Assembly: GCA_040830545.1 (NCBI GenBank)
Contig: JBFOMB010000030.1
Span: 90,236-154,235, forward strand
Reading direction: 5' to 3'
From: HXMU1420-2 sp040830545
Lineage (GTDB): Bacteria > Pseudomonadota > Alphaproteobacteria > Rhodobacterales > Rhodobacteraceae
DNA length: 64,000 bases
This document shows positions 43,639-51,664 of the stretch, piece by piece; position 1 is the first letter of the stretch, and each line of letters starts with the position of its first letter. Under the pieces are notes generated by a model. It was not told the origin of the DNA and did no database searches. It saw nothing but the letters and a program-made list of their open reading frames with translations. Both the position numbers and the translations under genes were made by a program.

Positions 43639-43668
43639 AGAGGCCCCGGGGCAGGCCCGGGGCTACGT
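43639..43668 (-). repeat. Dispersed palindromic repeat, copy 3
   Basis: On the minus strand it reads acgtag, stem CCCCGGG-type arms (43663-43656 and 43650-43643, 8 bp) around a 5-base CCTGC loop, then cctct. It matches copy 1 at all but about four positions and lies 5 nt after the decarboxylase stop. Confidence 0.7.
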
Positions 43669-43690
43669 CGCGACATCCCTGAACGAAAGT

Positions 43691-43722
43691 GCCCCGCATC
43701 CGGCTTGGGACAGATGCGGGGC
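43691..43722 (-). terminator. Hairpin terminating hsp20
   Basis: A perfect 10-bp stem GCCCCGCATC / GATGCGGGGC with a 12-nt loop lies between converging genes. On the minus strand it is followed by ACTTTCGTT, a short T-rich run, so it most likely ends hsp20 transcription. Confidence 0.5.
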
Positions 43723-43755
43723 GAACGTCAATCCGAGGGAAATCTGGACAGACGG

Positions 43756-44223
43756 TTAATTCACAGCCTTGGCGTCAACCACATCGGCTTGGATGCTGGG
43801 TGCCGCGGCAATTTCGATCCGGCGCGGTTTCAGTGCTTCGGGCACTTCACGCTTAAGGTCGATGTGTAACATACCATTTTCATGTGTGGCACCCGTCACG
43901 CGAATGTGATCCGCCAGATGGAAGCGACGCTCGAACGCGCGGGTTGCAATGCCACGGTGCAGATAGGACCGATCCTCTTTGTCGTCCGCTTTGCGACCGG
44001 CGACAAACAGCGCCTTTTCCTTCACTTCTACGGTCAGGTCAGCCTCGGAAAAACCGGCGACGGCGATCGAAATCCGGTAGCTTTCTGCGTCCAGCTTTTC
44101 GATGTTGTAGGGCGGGTAGCTCGGCTGTGTGTCGTTGGTCAGAACCCGGTCCATCAGGTCGGCAATCTGGTCAAAGCCGACGGTGGCACGGTGCAGCGGA
44201 GCAAAATCAAAACTACGCATCAT
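43756..44223 (-). CDS. Small heat shock protein Hsp20 (IbpA-like)
   Basis: ATP-independent holdase chaperone of 155 residues. The alpha-crystallin domain covers about residues 35-130 with YPPYNIEKLDAESYRISIAVAGF, the AxxxNGxL-type ATHENGMLHIDL, and FERRFHLADHI. The N-terminus MMRSFDFAPLHRATVGFDQ resembles alphaproteobacterial IbpA. AGAGG lies 6 nt before the ATG at 44223, with a second ATG next to it. It appears to be a single-gene unit. I found no convincing heat-shock promoter. Confidence 0.94.
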   Translation of the reverse strand: MMRSFDFAPLHRATVGFDQIADLMDRVLTNDTQPSYPPYNIEKLDAESYRISIAVAGFSEADLTVEVKEKALFVAGRKADDKEDRSYLHRGIATRAFERRFHLADHIRVTGATHENGMLHIDLKREVPEALKPRRIEIAAAPSIQADVVDAKAVN

Positions 44224-44341
44224 GGTTATCCTCTTCCTAGAGCGATTGATGTGCGCGCCCTCCAACATGGACAGGCGCGATTGGGTTTGATGCAGGGCCC
44301 GTTGTGGCGCCCTGACACCCATGACATGGGAAGCGGAAAAT

Positions 44342-44355
44342 GGGGTTTCAACCCC
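44342..44355 (-). terminator. Terminator after the serine protease pair
   Basis: GGGGTT-GA-AACCCC hairpin (6-bp stem) followed on the minus strand by ATTTTCC, 15 nt beyond the protease stop. Short but well placed. Confidence 0.5.
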
Positions 44356-44370
44356 GTGGGCAGCGGTCGG

Positions 44371-45165
44371 TCAGTGGCGGACGAATTTGGCTCCGCCAGC
44401 GGACCGGTTTCCAATCTGGAGCCGTTTTGGCGCGGTGGTGTTTCTTGCCCTTGCAGGCTGGCGCAACTGCGCTTTCAACTCTGCAACTGCGGCAGGCAGT
44501 TTCATCCCGAATCCGATCTTCTGACCGCCATCCGTGGTGCCACCCGATACGATGGAGAATATTCGCCCACGCCCGCCAACCTGAACGAAAACCGGCGCGC
44601 CGGACGACCCAAAGGTGACGTTGCAGTCAAAGGCGATCAGGTCACCTTGTTCCCCAACCACGCGGCAGTGGCGTTGGCGCGAGGGCGCGTCTGACCTGCC
44701 TTCGCCATAGCTGGTCACGCTGATGTCGGCGCTGGCTGGGCCCGTGTGCAGGATGAACGGATCGGCATCGGTGGTGGAAATGGGCTCTGCCAGCTGCAAC
44801 AGTGCGACGTCATTGCGTATGTTGTCCGATGTCATGCCACCGCCGGGGCGGTAATCGGGCATGGCAACGATGCGGGTTATTTGGCGTTCGGCAATTGTGC
44901 CACCGTTCTGCAATCCGGCGCGGAACAACAGTTGGTCGGGGGACAGCAATTCATGCCTGCGGTCATAGACACAGTGGGCGGCGGTCAACACAAGGTCGGG
45001 TGCGATCAAGGTGCCGGTGCAGTAGCCCGACCCGTTGATGTCCAGTCGCCCCACGGCCTCCCACCCCAGCAGGTCCTCGCGATCCGACAGGCGGGCCAAT
45101 CCGGTTGCTGTCACGATTTGCGGCAGGAGCAGCGCGATCAAGGCCGCCAGAATCCCCAGCCGCAT
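44371..45165 (-). CDS. Secreted trypsin-like serine protease, downstream copy
   Basis: 264 residues with a signal peptide (LGILAALIALLLPQIVTAT). The chymotrypsin-fold triad is His64 (LTAAHC), Asp119 (RNDVALLQL) and Ser188 (FGSSGAP). Cys49/Cys65 and Cys167/Cys181 could form disulfides. It ends in the tail GGAKFVRH, shared with its neighbour. The start overlaps the upstream paralogue's stop by one base (TGATG), so translation is coupled. It probably acts in the periplasm or outside the cell. Confidence 0.92.
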   Translation of the reverse strand: MRLGILAALIALLLPQIVTATGLARLSDREDLLGWEAVGRLDINGSGYCTGTLIAPDLVLTAAHCVYDRRHELLSPDQLLFRAGLQNGGTIAERQITRIVAMPDYRPGGGMTSDNIRNDVALLQLAEPISTTDADPFILHTGPASADISVTSYGEGRSDAPSRQRHCRVVGEQGDLIAFDCNVTFGSSGAPVFVQVGGRGRIFSIVSGGTTDGGQKIGFGMKLPAAVAELKAQLRQPARARNTTAPKRLQIGNRSAGGAKFVRH

Positions 45166-45980
45166 CAGGGCCTCACAAACTTCGCGCCTGAGGTGCTGCG
45201 GTCCGACCCGACCGTGATCCGGCGCACGACGGTGCTGTTGGATTTACTGGCCAATGTACGGCCTTCGCTCAGTTCGGCCTGTAGCAGGCCGAGAGGCTGG
45301 TCCAGTTGTGTGCCCAGAGCCACACGCGTGCCGTCAACCTCGGCCTTGGCGGACACAACGGACACGATGCGCGGCGTGTCACCATCAAAGGAAAAGACGG
45401 GCGCGCCGGAGGATCCGAAATCCACGTCGCAGGACATGACCAGCACGCCCTGCTGACGGGCCATCACGTCACATACCTCTTGCAACGATGGCGCTTCGGC
45501 GCGGTCCTTGGCGTAGGACACCACGCCGACCGAGTCACCACGCCGGGGACGGGCGGCGGTTTCGAAGGGGATGACGGTGGTGTTTTGAATGGGACGATGC
45601 AGGCGTAGCAGGGCGATGTCATTGCGCACACGATCCGCCGTGATCGACCCGCCATAAACATAGTCAGGATGCACAACCGCCTGCCGGACCGACCGATAGG
45701 CAGACGCCCGGCCATTGCGCCAGCCCGCCAGGAATTCGATGGTCTCGACCTGGATCGGCGCTCCGGTGTCGCGGTCATAAAGGCAATGCGCGGCTGTCAG
45801 CACCAAGTCGGGTTCGATCAGCGCGCCTGTACAGAAACCGGCCCCGCCGATGTCCAGACGTCCGACGGCATCCCAGCCTCGGCCGTCATGGCTGGTGTCC
45901 AGACTGCGCAGCCGCGTGTCCTGCGCCATCGCCAGCGCTGGCCCGATGAGAAATGCCAAAAGTACCGCCAATATCCGCAC
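45165..45980 (-). CDS. Secreted trypsin-like serine protease, upstream copy
   Basis: 271 residues with a signal peptide (ILAVLLAFLIGPALAMAQ). The triad is His65 (LTAAHC), Asp121 (RNDIALLRL) and Ser191 (FGSSGAP). It is clearly paralogous to the downstream gene: the same GW[DE]AVGRLDI-G-G[AS]G[FY]CTG start to the mature domain, the same order of motifs and the same C-terminal SGAKFVR ending. The pair arose by tandem duplication. The substrate is unknown. Confidence 0.92.
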   Translation of the reverse strand: MRILAVLLAFLIGPALAMAQDTRLRSLDTSHDGRGWDAVGRLDIGGAGFCTGALIEPDLVLTAAHCLYDRDTGAPIQVETIEFLAGWRNGRASAYRSVRQAVVHPDYVYGGSITADRVRNDIALLRLHRPIQNTTVIPFETAARPRRGDSVGVVSYAKDRAEAPSLQEVCDVMARQQGVLVMSCDVDFGSSGAPVFSFDGDTPRIVSVVSAKAEVDGTRVALGTQLDQPLGLLQAELSEGRTLASKSNSTVVRRITVGSDRSTSGAKFVRP

Positions 45981-46077
45981 GCTCTGCCTCCCGTGGTGTT
46001 TGAAGCAAGCGTAGAAGCGCGATCAGGCGAAAATGCGGCGTGATCGGGGTCTGTTCCGGGTGGTTTCGCAGCGTGTT

Positions 46078-47370
46078 TCAGGCCGCGTCAGACAACGTGC
46101 GTGGCTTCGGGCCGCCCGTGGCCCAGTCCAGCAACTCGACCGTATGCAGGATCGGAACGTCTGTTCCGGACCCGATCTGCATCATACAGCCAATGTTTCC
46201 GGCTGCGATCAGGTCGGGCGACTTCGCCTCCAAGGTCCTGATCTTGCGGGTTTTTAGCTGCCCTGAAATCTCGGGCTGGAGCAGATTGTACGTGCCTGCC
46301 GACCCGCAACACAAATGGCTGTCCGCCGGTTCAACGACAGTGAACCCGGCCTGTTTCAGCAACGTCTTGGGATGTGTCTTGATCTGCTGTCCGTGCTGCA
46401 GCGAACAGGCGGCGTGATAGGCCACGGTCAGACCCTGATCCGCGCCCTGTGGCAGGTCCAGCTTCATCAGCACCTCGCTGATGTCCATGGCGATGCCAGA
46501 TACGCGCGCGGCATCTTCGGCCAGCGCATCCTCGCGGAACATGTGCCCGTAATCCTTCACTGTCGTGCCGCAGCCAGAAGTGTTGATGACAATGGCATCC
46601 AGCCCCGCGCCATCCATTTCCCGTGTCCAAGCGCGGATATTGGCGGCGGCAGCGCTGTGGCTGTCATCGACCTTGCCCATGTGATGGGTCAGCGCGCCGC
46701 AACATCCTGCGCCTTCGGCCACCACCACCTCGCAACCCAGACGCGTCAGCAGGCGGATGGTGGCGTCGTTGATGTCTGTGTTCAGCGCCTTTTGCGCGCA
46801 GCCGGTCATCAGGGCGACGCGCATCTTTGGGGCGGCTTTCGGCGCGAAGCTTTGCGGGTCGTCATTGCGACTGACCGGTGGGATGTGTTTCGGGGCCATT
46901 TCCAGCATGGCACGCAAGCGTGCATCCGGCATCAGACCGCGCAGTGGCCGGGCGATTTTGGCCCCCAGCAGGGCCAGACGGAACCGCGTGGGGTAGGGCA
47001 GGATCTGCGCCAAAACCCAGCGAAGCGCGCGTTCGGACCAGGGACGTTTGTAGTGCTCTTCGATATAAGCGCGCGCGTGATCCACCAGATGCATGTAGTG
47101 CACGCCGGACGGGCAGGTGGTCATGCAGGCCAGACAGGACAGACATCGGTCGATGTGCTTGACGGTTTTTGCATCTGGCACCCGCTCTTTTTCCAGCATG
47201 TCCTTGATCAGGTAGATGCGCCCGCGCGGGCTGTCCAACTCGTCGCCCAGTACCTGATAGGTGGGGCAGGTGGCGGTGCAGAACCCGCAATGCACGCAGG
47301 TGCGCAGGATTTCATTTGCGCGTTTCGTGCCGGCGTCGCGCAGTTGCGCTTCGGTGAAATGTGTTTGCAT
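46078..47370 (-). CDS. glcF: Glycolate oxidase iron-sulfur subunit
   Basis: 430-residue electron-transfer subunit of glycolate oxidase. Two [4Fe-4S] motifs are CVHCGFCTATCPTY and CLSCLACMTTCPSG in the N-terminal third. Two CCG-type domains follow (AEGAGCCGALTHHMG and ADSHLCCGSAGTY). It starts 3 nt after glcE and is the last gene of the operon. Confidence 0.96.
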   Translation of the reverse strand: MQTHFTEAQLRDAGTKRANEILRTCVHCGFCTATCPTYQVLGDELDSPRGRIYLIKDMLEKERVPDAKTVKHIDRCLSCLACMTTCPSGVHYMHLVDHARAYIEEHYKRPWSERALRWVLAQILPYPTRFRLALLGAKIARPLRGLMPDARLRAMLEMAPKHIPPVSRNDDPQSFAPKAAPKMRVALMTGCAQKALNTDINDATIRLLTRLGCEVVVAEGAGCCGALTHHMGKVDDSHSAAAANIRAWTREMDGAGLDAIVINTSGCGTTVKDYGHMFREDALAEDAARVSGIAMDISEVLMKLDLPQGADQGLTVAYHAACSLQHGQQIKTHPKTLLKQAGFTVVEPADSHLCCGSAGTYNLLQPEISGQLKTRKIRTLEAKSPDLIAAGNIGCMMQIGSGTDVPILHTVELLDWATGGPKPRTLSDAA

Positions 47371-47373
47371 CGT

Positions 47374-48483
47374 TTACCCCATCAGCCCCGGGTTCAGAAT
47401 GCCACGCGGATCGAACCGGTTGCGCAGGCCCTGGGCCAGCGAGGCAACCGGCGCGGGCTCGGGGTGGAATCGGGGGAAACCTGTGCCACGGATCAGTGTC
47501 GCGTGCCCCTTGGTGTCACCCATCGCGGCGCGCACATCCTTGCCCTTGGGCGTCAACGCCCAGATCAGCCCGCCGCCCCAATCCAGCAAGGCGGCGTTCG
47601 GGTTCAGTTTGTCCAGCACACCCGGCGCATCGCTGGGTTTCACCGAAATGCTCCAGATGTCGCCATCCGCGTCCCGCAACGGTGCCAGATCGCGGACCCA
47701 TTTCCAGCCAGCGGCCGTTTTGTCTGGATCGGTCTCAACCACGGGCTCTCCAAATTGGGCAAGCCGTTCTTTCAGGGCCTGCGTGCGATAGAGGACCGAG
47801 TCCTCGAACCCCTCCACCCGGATCATGGTCACCGGGTCGCCATCCATGCCTCTCAACGTATGTGCCGCCCCCGTTACATCGAACGGCGAACCAAGTGCTT
47901 CGGACATCGCGGCAACAGCCTGTTCCGGGGTTAACCCATAGAGCAGCACAACACCCGTCATCTCGGGCCGAGGCAGAACCTTCAGCGACACCTCGGTCAG
48001 CACGCCCAGCGTGCCATGAGCGCCTGCCAACAGCTTGACCAGGTCGTAGCCGGTTACGTTCTTCATCACGCGCCCGCCGTTTTTGGCCACGGTGCCTGTG
48101 CCATCCACGAACCGAACGCCCAGCAGGAAATCGCGCGCCGCGCCGGCCTGAATGCGGCGGGGTCCGCTGAGGTTGGTGGCAAAGACCCCGCCAATTGTCG
48201 GTTCGCCCTTGGTCCCCAGAACCGCACGCAAATCGCGCGGTTCAAAGGCCAGTTGCTGACCTTCCTGTGCCAGTGCCTGAGCAATGTCCTGAACCGGCGT
48301 ACCAACCCCGGCCACCAGCGTCAGCGCGCCCGGTTCGTAGAGGGACACACCAGACAGGCCGCATGTCGAGACCGGCTGCCCTTCCAACGCAACACCCTGC
48401 GTCGAGCCACCATGCACCGCCAACGGCCCATCTGCCGCGCGGATCACCTCGGCCAGCTCCGCCTCTGTCTTGGGATTTTCCAT
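47374..48483 (-). CDS. glcE: Glycolate oxidase FAD-binding subunit
   Basis: 369-residue FAD-domain subunit. VHGGSTQGVAL is the N-terminal flavin-binding loop, and GTKGEPTIGGVFATNLSGPRRI and NVTGYDLVKLLAGAHGTLGVLTEVSLKV match the GlcE pattern. It lacks the C-terminal half found in GlcD, as usual. It lies 7 nt after glcD. Confidence 0.95.
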   Translation of the reverse strand: MENPKTEAELAEVIRAADGPLAVHGGSTQGVALEGQPVSTCGLSGVSLYEPGALTLVAGVGTPVQDIAQALAQEGQQLAFEPRDLRAVLGTKGEPTIGGVFATNLSGPRRIQAGAARDFLLGVRFVDGTGTVAKNGGRVMKNVTGYDLVKLLAGAHGTLGVLTEVSLKVLPRPEMTGVVLLYGLTPEQAVAAMSEALGSPFDVTGAAHTLRGMDGDPVTMIRVEGFEDSVLYRTQALKERLAQFGEPVVETDPDKTAAGWKWVRDLAPLRDADGDIWSISVKPSDAPGVLDKLNPNAALLDWGGGLIWALTPKGKDVRAAMGDTKGHATLIRGTGFPRFHPEPAPVASLAQGLRNRFDPRGILNPGLMG

Positions 48484-48490
48484 CTTTGTA

Positions 48491-49939
48491 TTACTCCGCC
48501 GCCATTCGCGGTGCGCGGCGGGTTTCCGTGACGGCCAGCGGGAAAACCTTGGCCGGGTTCAGCAGCCATTGCGGATCAAACACATCCTTGACCCACAGCT
48601 GCGCCTCCAGATCCTCGGGCGTGTACTGATACAGCATCAAATCCCGTTTCTCGACGCCGACGCCGTGCTCACCGGTCAGGCAGCCCCCGGCCTCCACACA
48701 CAGTTTCAGGATTTCTGCGCCAAACGCCTCGCAGGTTTCCAGATCACCGGGCTTGTTTGCATCGAACAGGATCAGAGGGTGCATGTTTCCATCGCCTGCA
48801 TGGAACACGTTCGCCACGTCCAGCCCGAATTCCTGCGTCATCTCACCAATCCGGCGCAGGACGTAGGGCAGGGAGGACACCGGGATCGTTCCGTCCAGGC
48901 ACATGTAGTCGTTGATTTGCCCCATCGCGCCAAAGGCGGATTTGCGGCCCAGCCAGATGCGCCCGGCCTCATCCGCGTCTTTGGCTTCGCGCAGTTCAAC
49001 CGGATTATGGGCGCGCGCGATTTCCATGATCTTGTCCAGTTGCGCGGCGATTTCCGCTTCGCTGCCTTCAACCTCGACAATCAGCAGCGCCTCGCAATCG
49101 GGATAGCCCGCCCCGGCAAATGCTTCGCAGGCACGGATGCAAGGGCGGTCCATGAACTCAATCGCGACTGGCAGGATTCCGGATCGGATGATGTCACTGA
49201 CGCAAGCCCCGGCAACCTCGGAACTGTCAAAGCCCATGAGAACGGGCCGCGCGCCTTCGGGTTTGTGCAGAATGCGCAACGTGGCCTCGGTCACCACGCC
49301 CAACTGCCCCTCGGACCCGCACACGACGCCCAACAGGTCCAGCCCGCCAGCGTCCAGATGTGCGCCGCCCAGCTCGACCACTGTGCCGTCCATCAGGACC
49401 ATGGTCACGCCTAGCAGGTTGTTGGTGGTGACCCCGTATTTTAGGCAATGCGCCCCGCCGGAATTCATGGCGATGTTGCCCGCAATTGCACAAGCCAATT
49501 GGCTGGACGGGTCGGGAGCATAGAAGAATCCGTCTTCGTCCACTGCGCCGCTGACAGACAGGTTGGTGCGCCCGGTCTGCACGCGGATCACCCGGTTGGC
49601 ATAATCCGTTTCCAGAACCTCATTCAGGCGCGCCACGCCGAGTATCACGCTGTCTGCGGTTGGCAATGCGCCCCCGGCGAGCGAGGTGCCGGACCCGCGT
49701 GGTACAACAGGCACCTGCATGTCGTGACAAATACGCAGAACCGCCGCGACCTCCTCGGTCGATGCAGGTAGAACAGCCAGCATGGGTGGGCATTTGTAAG
49801 CGGTCAGGGCGTCACATTCGTAGGCCCGAGTTTCAAACGAATCTTCGATCACCGCATCCGAAGGCAGCACTGTCCGCAAACGGTCGATCAACTGATCGCG
49901 TTTGGCCAGCACGACGGGATCGGGCTTTGGCATTTCCAT
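48491..49939 (-). CDS. glcD: Glycolate oxidase catalytic subunit
   Basis: 482-residue flavoprotein that oxidises glycolate to glyoxylate. The FAD loop is VVPRGSGTSLAGGALP. GNIAMNSGGAHCLKYGVTTNNLLG and VVCGSEGQLGVVTEATLRI complete the FAD domain. The C-terminal half has NVFHAGDGNMHPLILFD and LTGEHGVGVEKRDLM, with the catalytic His residues. GGAG lies 7 nt before ATG 49939; longer in-frame starts run into the operator. It is first in the glcDEF operon. Confidence 0.96.
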   Translation of the reverse strand: MEMPKPDPVVLAKRDQLIDRLRTVLPSDAVIEDSFETRAYECDALTAYKCPPMLAVLPASTEEVAAVLRICHDMQVPVVPRGSGTSLAGGALPTADSVILGVARLNEVLETDYANRVIRVQTGRTNLSVSGAVDEDGFFYAPDPSSQLACAIAGNIAMNSGGAHCLKYGVTTNNLLGVTMVLMDGTVVELGGAHLDAGGLDLLGVVCGSEGQLGVVTEATLRILHKPEGARPVLMGFDSSEVAGACVSDIIRSGILPVAIEFMDRPCIRACEAFAGAGYPDCEALLIVEVEGSEAEIAAQLDKIMEIARAHNPVELREAKDADEAGRIWLGRKSAFGAMGQINDYMCLDGTIPVSSLPYVLRRIGEMTQEFGLDVANVFHAGDGNMHPLILFDANKPGDLETCEAFGAEILKLCVEAGGCLTGEHGVGVEKRDLMLYQYTPEDLEAQLWVKDVFDPQWLLNPAKVFPLAVTETRRAPRMAAE

Positions 49940-49950
49940 GGCGTCACTCC

Positions 49951-49978
49951 AGATTTGGTAAAATAATATTACCAATCT
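49951..49978. promoter_or_regulatory. Palindromic operator of glcDEF
   Basis: An AT-rich inverted repeat: AGATTTGGTAA on the left, TTACCAATCT on the right, seven bases between the GGTAA/TTACC arms. TGGT/ACCA arms are typical of GntR/FadR-family operators (GlcC, LldR, PdhR). On the minus strand TATTAT in its centre could be the -10 box, so binding would block transcription. No such regulator gene is in the window. Confidence 0.6.
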
Positions 49979-50055
49979 GGGCGGTCGGCAAGCGAATTTC
50001 TGCGTGCACACAGACGTGAGGCATGCACGGAGGCAAATCCGGGGTATGCAGGGGC

Positions 50056-50409
50056 ATGAGATTCGTATGTTTGATTGCGGCCTTGCTGCCCCTGCCTGTT
50101 CTGGCCGACCCGCCGGTCATCGAAAATGTTGCCGCGACCCATTCAGGTGGGGACATGTGGCGGTTTGATGTGACACTCAGCCATGGGGATACCGGTTGGG
50201 ACGACTATGCCGACGGGTGGCGGGTTCTGGATATGGACGGGAACGAGTTGGGGTTGAGAGTGCTGCACCATCCGCATGTGGAGGAACAGCCATTCACGCG
50301 GTCCCTTAGCGGCGTGATGATTCCCCGGAACATCCCCGATGTTCAGGTTCAGGCACGCACCAACACCGATGGGTGGGGGACGGAGATGTATCTGGTACCG
50401 CTACGCTAA
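50056..50409 (+). CDS. Small secreted protein of unknown function
   Basis: 117 residues with a clear signal peptide (FVCLIAALLPLPVLA, cut before DPP). The mature part is a likely small beta-sandwich: HSGGDMWRFDVTLSHGDTGWDDYADGWRVLD, no cysteines. I recognise the general pattern from roseobacter hypotheticals but know no function. The ATG at 50056 directly precedes the signal peptide. It is divergent from glcD and convergent with rlmH, 4 nt apart. Confidence 0.8.
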   Translation: MRFVCLIAALLPLPVLADPPVIENVAATHSGGDMWRFDVTLSHGDTGWDDYADGWRVLDMDGNELGLRVLHHPHVEEQPFTRSLSGVMIPRNIPDVQVQARTNTDGWGTEMYLVPLR

Positions 50410-50413
50410 CTCT

Positions 50414-50884
50414 TCAGGCGCGGTGATACGGTCCGCCCGTTAGGATCGTCGCCGCGCGATACAGCTGTTCTGCCAGCATCACCCGCACCAGCATGTGCGG
50501 CCAGACCATGTTGCCAAAGGACAAGGACGTGTCGGCCCGTTGCCGCAGCGATTTGTCCAGCCCATCCGCACCGCCAATCACGAAGCATCCAACCGAAACG
50601 CCCCGTTCCGCCTGAGCCTGCAACACTTTGGCAAAATCGGGGGAAGACAACGCTTTGCCCCGCTCGTCTAGGCAACAGATCCAGGCATCTGACGGGATAG
50701 TCCGACCCAGCGCATCAGCCTGCGCGTCCATCGTCCGCGCCTTGCGTTCGTCAACCTCCTGAACCGAGGCTGGTCCCAACCCAATCGCACGCCCTGTGCG
50801 CCCGAAACGGGTCAGGTAGTCCTCGATCAGGCTCAGCTCTGGCCCGGTTCGCAGGCGCCCCACGGCGCAAATCTGTATGCGCAT
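50414..50884 (-). CDS. rlmH: 23S rRNA (pseudouridine(1915)-N3)-methyltransferase
   Basis: SPOUT-class enzyme of 156 residues that methylates pseudouridine 1915 in helix 69 of mature 70S ribosomes. Recognisable parts are MRIQICAVGRL, LDERGKALSSPDFA, VIGGADGLD and the C-terminal knot LVRVMLAEQLYRAATILTGGPYHR in pattern. It lies 24 nt after rsfS in a conserved pair. A perfect 14-bp palindrome CGGGCCTAGGCCCG (50895-50908) fills that gap. Confidence 0.96.
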   Translation of the reverse strand: MRIQICAVGRLRTGPELSLIEDYLTRFGRTGRAIGLGPASVQEVDERKARTMDAQADALGRTIPSDAWICCLDERGKALSSPDFAKVLQAQAERGVSVGCFVIGGADGLDKSLRQRADTSLSFGNMVWPHMLVRVMLAEQLYRAATILTGGPYHRA

Positions 50885-50908
50885 GTCAGCCGCCCGGGCC
50901 TAGGCCCG

Positions 50909-51316
50909 TCAGTTTGCTGCCGAAGCCGACGGCATCCACATCTTTTCCAACTGATAGAATTCGCGCACCTCGGGCCGGAACACGTGGACGATCACATCGC
51001 CCGTGTCGATCAGCACCCAGTCGCCGGCTTCCTTGCCTTCGACCTTGGACACGCGCCCGAATTCGGCTTTCAGCCGCTCGACCAGCTTGTCGGACATGGC
51101 TGCGACCTGACGGGATGACCGGCCAGATGCGATGACCATATAGTCGCCAATGGACGTCTTGCCGCGCAGGTCAATCTGCACAACGTCTTCGGCCTTGTCA
51201 TCAGAGAGAGAAGAAAGAATGCGATCCAGCAGTTCTTCGCTGGTCGGATCGGTAAGGGCCGCCATCAGGCCTTGCCCCTTGTCAGCGGCGGTTGCCGCTT
51301 CAGCTTGGATTGACAG
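50909..51316 (-). CDS. rsfS: Ribosomal silencing factor RsfS, possible CTG start
   Basis: Binds uL14 and blocks 30S joining under nutrient stress. The RsfS domain has AEDVVQIDLRGKTSIGDYMVIASGRSSRQ and VEGKEAGDWVLIDTGDVIVHVF in pattern. The first ATG (51265) gives 118 residues, with only a poor AAGG close to it. A perfect AGGAGG SD lies at 51324-51329, and 8 nt on from it is CTG 51316 in the same frame. This gives 135 residues starting (M)SIQAEAATAADKGQGL. No ATG, GTG or TTG lies between that SD and the ATG, so CTG is the likely start. Confidence 0.85.
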   Translation of the reverse strand: MSIQAEAATAADKGQGLMAALTDPTSEELLDRILSSLSDDKAEDVVQIDLRGKTSIGDYMVIASGRSSRQVAAMSDKLVERLKAEFGRVSKVEGKEAGDWVLIDTGDVIVHVFRPEVREFYQLEKMWMPSASAAN

Positions 51317-51664
51317 AACGTTGTCCTCCTTTCAACGCGTCGGATTACGCCCGCGACGCTTCGGGCCTGAGTCGAATTTAGCAACCCAAGCGTGACAGTT
51401 CAATGAAACCGGGGTTTGTGGCGCGGAAACCGGCGCAAATGCACAACAAATTGGCCATAGGGCAGTATTGGACGTGATTGCCCGGCCCTCTTGATGCCTG
51501 GGGCCGGTCGAGGTAAGGCAAACGCCATGCAAACCGGGTTCAATCTACAGGATCGGATACGTCTGCCGTGGCGATTTCACGGGCGGGCCGCCAGCCAGCT
51601 GGGGGGATGACCCTGTGCTGCCAGCCGACCACAACCCACACCCCATTCCTGTTTGGAGGTTATG
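51317..51664. other. Intergenic region between rsfS and leuC, likely divergent promoters
   Basis: About 350 bp with no convincing gene. A 7-bp stem CCGGCCC / GGGCCGG (51482-51488 and 51501-51507, 12-nt loop) lies about 160 nt before leuC and could be part of a leader structure. I saw no leucine-rich leader peptide. Confidence 0.4.

Noticed and set aside
44324..44351. Possible heat-shock (RpoH) promoter for hsp20: TTGAAA, 16 nt, CCATGT on the minus strand
   Set aside because: The TTGAAA is part of the GGGGTT-GA-AACCCC hairpin that better explains termination of the protease genes; the -10 match is poor.
46315..47934. 539-residue open frame on the plus strand across glcF and glcE
   Set aside because: Shadow of the glycolate oxidase genes, which have full cysteine and FAD motifs.
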